Part shown: positions 58,791 through 64,000 of the stretch, piece after piece
Position numbering within the stretch: the first letter of the stretch is position 1
How the letters are laid out: each line of letters begins with the position of its first letter
From: Gnetum montanum
Taxonomy: Eukaryota; Streptophyta; Gnetopsida; Gnetales; Gnetaceae
Direction of reading: 5' to 3'
Assembly (NCBI GenBank): GCA_015680685.1
Contig: MNCI01025188.1
Span: 55,959 to 119,958, forward strand
Length of the DNA stretch: 64,000 bases
Notes under the pieces: model-generated
What the model saw: the letters and a program-made list of their open reading frames with translations, nothing else
The model's database searches: none
What the model was told of the DNA's origin: nothing
Program-made: the position numbers and the translations under genes

Positions 58791-58940
58791 AACGTAAAGC
58801 TAAACACAAAGATAAACATGAGCGTAATGAGACTAGCTAGTGGAAAGCGTAAGTACATGCGTAAACATAAGAAGTATAAACAGTAAGCATAAATAGAATG
58901 GATGATGAGACCGTATTAGTTAGGCAACATTGTTTACTTG

Positions 58941-61900
58941 CTAACTCTGTAAGTGTTTCTTAATTGCTTTGATTTTCAATGATGCATAAGGACAGGGAGA
59001 TTGATGGCCCTTCCCCTTTGCATCGTAATCTTCCTCTGGGAACGGTAGTTCAGCCCAAGTTAGGCTGTCATCAGCCACTGTTTTGGCTTGCTTGGGTACT
59101 TGGACAAGGGATGGATTCTCAGGTGTTTTGATCTCCAACCCTTGTTCTATCTCTATGTTATTAATAGCCTGAGGGGTTATTTCATCACCGCATATAACTA
59201 CTTCTCCTCCTGCATAAGGCAAATGGATTTCCTGATGAATGGGTGACAAAACTACTCTCAGTTGGGCTAACCAAGACCTCCCAAGGATCAAATTGAATCT
59301 AGGCATTTCCTCGACCATGATAAACGTAGCATCCGTGGGGAACTGGTCCCCTACCACGAAGTTGATATGGACGGTCCCTTTGACCTGCACCTGTGCCCCA
59401 TTGAACAACTTTAGGCATGACATCGTTGTAGGACTGATCTGATTGATTAGGCCTAATTTATCCACTATGGGATAAGGGATGACATTAGTGGCTACCCCTT
59501 CATCTACATGTACTCTCCAGATTCGGTGTTGGCCCACCCGGATGGTGATGAACATGGGTGCTGTTGTCACTTGACCCTTAGGATTGTCCTTAATGGATTC
59601 ATCATGAAAGGTAAATGGGGTGGGATCTAGTTTTTTAGCGGTGAGGGGAAGCATGATGGAGTGGATTGTTTCTTTGTCTATCGGCAGGCTTTCGTCCACA
59701 AGTATGGACGTTAGCATATGAACCATAGCCTCACGATGTGTCTGCGATGTCATGAGCAAGTCATAAAGGCTCAATGTTGTATTTTTTTGTTTCAGAGCCT
59801 GTTTGACTTATGCCAGGGCATCAAAGAGATCTTGCCCACGATCGGGTTGTTTTTCACCCTTTTCCTCTTTCATTCGCCCTAAGAGGTGAATTTCACAGGG
59901 AGGAGTGACATTTGGCTGAGGTTTACGCTTCCTTTGGCCTAGGGGAGATAATTATTTTCATGTAACCTCTTTGTTTTTGACAAGTGGGGCTAAAGGTGTA
60001 GAAGTGAGGGGTTGAGGTTTGGGTAATCCTAGTGTAATAGGGCCTTTGGCTGCATCAATAGTGATAGTAGGAGGATTTGACTTAGAAGATTGCCCCTGCA
60101 CAGGAGGGGCGATTGATAGTTTTGGCACTATGACGACTAAGGGTGCCTTGGGTGTAGGCGTGGGCTGGGCCATGGCTTTAATGACTTTGGGCTATCGAGA
60201 AGCATTCTGAGATGAAGTTCGAAGGATGAAAGGGTGTCTTGGAGTGCCACTTGTCGATGCTAATGGACCTATTATTTGGGTTGAGTGAGGTTGCGTTCGC
60301 AACACAAAAGGCTACCTCGGCTACGCCTGATTATTGCCCTCTGTTCCTACCATGTTGATTGTGTACCCTACGTTGTTTGCATTCAACGGATCTTGGTACA
60401 CATGCATGACCTAGTTTTCTAGGTGTGTTGGGCTACTACTATCTAAGATCAAGTCACCTTGATCTATCAGATGTTGGATGTCATCCTTCAATGCCTAGCA
60501 GTAGTCTGTGTCATGGCTGCTCAATTAGTGGTAGTCACAGAATTGGTCTAGCTTAAAGTTCTTGGGCACAAGAGGTTCATTAGGTTGTACCAAGGAGGGG
60601 TTCTTGAGTAGTTTGGAGTGGCGCTTGTGGTGTTTCAGAGCCTCCTCGGACACCGCCTTGTGTTGGATGTGGCCGATTCCCAATAATTGCTTCAAAAGTT
60701 CTGAAGGCTTCACAGGTAGGATTGCATAATTTGAGTGATCTTTATGCTCAAATTTTGGCCTTGGCTGTGGGGATGGTTTGGGGGTGGAAGAAGCTTCTTG
60801 AGTGGTTCCATTCAAGCTAGTTGTCGGCTCGGCTAGCTCCACAGTTGTTTTCTTGTTATTATTATTTTTCTTTTTGGCCCCTTCGGCAATCGCCGCCACT
60901 GTCGTTGTTGTGGCTTTGCCTTTATCCTTATCCTTACTATGGGAATTCTTGTAGACCACGTACGTTGGATCTTTAATAGCCTCCACCATGTCTTGGATGC
61001 TCTTAGTCTAAGTAAAGGCTTGGTTGAGGGAATGGGGGGTGAGGTAATACAACTTAGATTTGATAAAGTTGTTGACTGCTCCCTTGAAGATTGTTAGTAG
61101 ATGGGCCTCCGCGATGGGTTCACGGTTTTCATTCAAGGTGGTGCTCCACCGCTGTATGAACTTTTGGACTGACTCGAGCGGGTCTTGCTTAACTCCCATG
61201 AGCTGGTCCAGTGTGACTTCTGGCTTCAGGTTGTATTTGAAGCGAGTCACAAACTGGTTTAACAGCTCTTCCAAAGTTGAAATGGAAGCGCGTGGAAGTG
61301 CTTGATACCAATCCAAAGCTTTACCCATTAAGGACATAGCAAAGACACAGATTATAGTATGCAACCATTGCTACAGAAATAAGGAATCTGACCTGAAAGT
61401 CACGAGGTGGGCATTGGGATCACCTTCCCCATTGTATTTTGTGAAATGGGGAAGGGGCATCCCGGGTGGCAACAACAGCACCGGGATTGTCGGGCTAATA
61501 GGATCATCATGGTAGAAATCCATGACTTGTACTGTGTTAGAGCTAGCAGCCTTGAGACGCTTGACTTCTTTTGTAAGGGTCTGGATGGGCTGGAAGGCTT
61601 AGTCCAGATTTGTAGATGATGATGTCATTCATGGAGCAGAAGGGGGAGCCACACTGGGTGGCGGCACAGAGGCAACAGCTTGGCCGATGGTTGGTGCTAT
61701 CGAGATAGTCCCTGCAGGTAGTGTTGCTTACGGCATCCACCATTCAGTGGTTGGTGTAGATGGGGGAACCGCCATCGGCTACACTATTGGGTATGTTGTT
61801 TATGTAGCCAGGGGCACGGGCAGTGGTCCTGCAACAAGGTTTAGCACTTGCGGGACGTGACCTTAAGGGTGGGGGTGGTGGTGCATTTTCATAGGATGCG

Positions 61901-62657
61901 CAACAAGAGACATGTTGGGAGCCCACCATGCTGTGGTGGCAGGCTCTGTCGTGTGAACCGGGAGCGTAGTCAGCCTTGTAGGTATCACATGCACATGCGG
62001 TGGCATAGGCGCAGGCACATGATGAGGCGAGTTAGGTAATCACACCTGCTGAGGAATGATCTGTGATTGACCTTCACTTGGGAAGATAGTTGGAGAGAGA
62101 AAATTTAAACATGGTGAATGCGGGACTCGATCGATGTTAGATAACGTCAAAGGTGTGGTGACCATGAAAAACAGATTTACACGAGACGTTGTGGAGGGAG
62201 GGGCCATGGTGAAATTGGCATGACTACCTCCCTCAGAGTGAGATTCTAGATTGTCTTATCCATCGTGAAGCATTTCATTATGGAACAAGGCCTTTAGTTC
62301 TTCTGGCGATGTCTATGCCATCAACATTTGATCTAGGATCCACCTTTGTTGATCTGTCAGGGGTATGAAAGTGGTGGGTGTAGGAATGAGTTCCTTCCCG
62401 TTGCAATACATGAACTCATACTCTTGTTTTTCCTCGAGTTCTTGTGGATACATAGGCAGGTTTGCCACTAACTTAGCATAGAGGAAATTGTAGCTTTCCT
62501 TATGCTAAGCCTATTCCTTAGGCTCCTTGTTTTGTAGCCTGAGGGAGTGGCATGGTCGTCCCGGACTAAGTGGTTGCTTGACCATGGGAGGTGTGACCTA
62601 CATGGTCCAAGGGTTCTCAAGGCTAGCGGTGTCAATGGCAGTAGTTGATGTAGTCAT
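58941..62657 (-). pseudogene. gag-pro: gag-protease polyprotein of element E
   Basis: One frame of 1239 codons runs from the ATG at 62657 to the stop at 58941. It is broken by about fifteen or more stops but apparently by no frameshift. A Pro-rich N-terminal third is followed by the gag domain (61364-61008: MGKALDWYQALPRASISTLE, then a NQFVTRFKYNL segment). Next come a Lys/Asn-rich linker and a zinc-binding motif FCDYH...SSHDTDYC (60530-60495) typical of Tat gag. The protease has VDEGVATNVIPYPIVDKLGL, where the usual DGG motif reads DEG, and FNLILGRSWL. Shell formation and polyprotein cleavage are the expected roles. Confidence 0.82.
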
Positions 62658-62888
62658 TTTTTTACGTGATTCGAAGAGAATGACAATAAAAGTAGAGGTC
62701 AGAAGGACAAAGGCGAACTAAGATAATAATCAGGGCTTTTATCTTGTAGGACTTCAAAGGAATCATCGAAGCGACTGGTCTACACCACACAATTTCGTAA
62801 ACAACCTTGGAGGTATTACGTTTACGTTGATTGCCAATGGGTACAGACAACTTACAAGACTACCCATAAAATACAGATAAGATATGAA

Positions 62889-62907
62889 GGCCCTCCTTCT
62901 AGCACCA
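62889..62907 (-). other. Primer binding site of element E, tRNA-Asn type
   Basis: The plus strand reads GGCCCTCCTTCTAGCACCA. It matches my recollection of the plant tRNA-Asn 3' end (CTCCTTCTAGCGCCA) except for one G-to-A change. It lies six bases from the LTR edge. Confidence 0.65.
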
Positions 62908-62913
62908 AAAAGC

Positions 62914-64000
62914 TGTAACAACGGAAAACATTAGTCACTGAAAATACTAAACGAAAGTCCGTGTACACAGTTCTAACCTCGGATCCATGTGGGGATCATG
63001 CTGGAGAGAAAAATGAATCCGAGGTGCCCTAAATGGTCTTGTTGATCAGACAAGGACTTATTTAATCAGTAAAATATGTGGTAGTAATTTGATGGCAAAA
63101 TGAGGATTCTTTATAAAGTGATGCAATGTTGTTAATCCCAAAAGCAATTGAAGACAATGCAAATGATTTAGATGAGATTGCCAAATCCGTATAACTAGGA
63201 TGCAAGAGATTAGATTTGGTAGAGAATACAATCACAAGATCTGGGACTTAATTTATGAAAAATAATATGTTTGATACAATGATTCCAGGCAAGCTTCAGT
63301 TTGGACGAAACACATGCCAGTAACAAGAAAGTTATCTAAAGATGAAACAAGCGAGGATCAATCTACCTTGATCTAGCCAATCTGGGCGCAAGGAAGTTAG
63401 ACCCGTGGGAGAATATCTGGTAGCCGATTGTTTCTGATCAAGAATTCTTGCCAATCACCTCTGACGTTCTCACGATCACTAATCCTCTCTTACTCTTTTT
63501 GCCAACCTTGAAAGAAAAATTTTGCCAACCTCTCTGATCTTCGTCAACTGGAGCATTTATAAGATTAGGGTTAAGAGAAAAACACGGTGTAAGTGACACA
63601 TGTCTTGAACTTATAAAATGTCGTTGACTTAATGTGTTGTCGTTGAAGCTTATGATGCTATGCTGCATAACGCATCGTAAACTACCCTCGTGTCGGCTTT
63701 GGCAATAGACTATCCTTTGATTACGTTGTAATACGCTAGAGAGTGTATTCTGGCATATGAACTACTGATGTCTGAATTGTACTTGTCATTACTTGAATTA
63801 CGCTACATTACACTAAATTACACATCGTAGTGTAATTTAGTGTAAAATAATGAAATCGCAAAAGTTGAAGTGTTGTTGCCATGCTTCCTCTGTTTCTATC
63901 TCTTTCAGAGTTTTTACTAAGCCGCACTACGTAAAGCAGCGTAATGGGCCCCTTAACCAGGAAAGAAAATCCACTGAAATGCGCATCATGCTACAGATCG
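62914..64000 (-). repeat. 5' LTR of element E, cut by window end
   Basis: It begins TGTAACAACGG and matches 48174 onward. About 1.09 kb is visible, including the TATA box (63561-63554) and part of the palindrome cluster. The U3 end is outside the window. Confidence 0.88.

Larger units (their letters stand above)
48174..64000 (-). mobile_element. Retrotransposon E, Tat/Ogre-like Ty3/gypsy, cut by window end
   Basis: It reads right to left: 5' LTR (62914 to beyond the window), tRNA-Asn-type primer site, gag-protease in one frame, a 4.2-kb block with an antisense gene, RT, RNase H, a second archaeal-type RNase H, integrase, polypurine tract and 3' LTR (48174-50041). The second RNase H marks the Tat lineage. 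Left target copy is cttca (48169-48173). LTR divergence is roughly one base in ten over the ~310 bases compared. All frames carry stops. Confidence 0.88.

Noticed and set aside
61740-62040. ORFs on both strands rich in Pro, His and Gly
   Set aside because: They are shadows of the Pro-rich N-terminal part of gag in element E, whose frame passes through on the minus strand.

Overview
This window is nuclear DNA from a large-genome seed plant. The genes are plant receptor-like proteins (RLPs), a plant hAT transposase and plant Ty3/gypsy and Ty1/copia retrotransposons. The insertions are old, with LTR pairs differing by roughly 7-12% in stretches I compared by eye, and nesting is deep. That fits a slowly turning-over genome such as a gymnosperm, but the sequence does not prove it. 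No RNA gene, CRISPR array or intact cellular gene was found.

Layout. Bases 1-5456 hold retrotransposon A (minus strand, Athila-like, cut by the window start). Bases 5457-8841 are older sequence with an RLP fragment. Bases 8842-24027 are chromovirus C (plus strand); its 3' LTR is split by retrotransposon B (14933-23768, minus), a close relative of A. Retrotransposon D (24978-34816, plus) shares gag, primer site and LTR core with A and B but also has protease, RT, RNase H and integrase. A decayed hAT transposase follows (35398-38310). Next come two RLP pseudogenes facing tail to tail (39070-41656 plus, 43698-46429 minus), the second interrupted by a 510-bp LTR-like insert. A copia gag remnant (46953-48173) is interrupted by the Tat/Ogre-like element E (48174 to beyond the window end, minus).

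How the parts may work together. A and B have gag, LTRs, a tRNA-Asp primer site and a polypurine tract but no pol. In the 3' half they carry an accessory ORF (ORF2) instead. D has all enzymatic domains, the same gag type and the same LTR signals, so a D-like element is the natural supplier of enzymes to A and B. Upstream of ORF2, element A has a second TATA box next to a cluster of the same 8-4-8 palindromes (GATATCGC-NNNN-GCGATATC) that sit upstream of the TATA box in its LTRs. ORF2 therefore probably has its own promoter, built like the LTR promoter. Element E, from a different lineage, carries an accessory gene on the opposite strand with introns, between protease and RT, and has palindromes of the same 8-4-8 geometry but different sequence in its LTR.

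Data quality. Four single-N positions (39847, 49441, 50215, 52407) are each flanked by a direct duplication of 8, 48, 58 and 71 bp. These look like unmerged contig overlaps rather than biology. A 561-base N gap lies at 32216-32776. Every coding region is broken by stops or frameshifts, so all are called as pseudogenes. Part of that damage, at 39847 and 52407, is assembly error.
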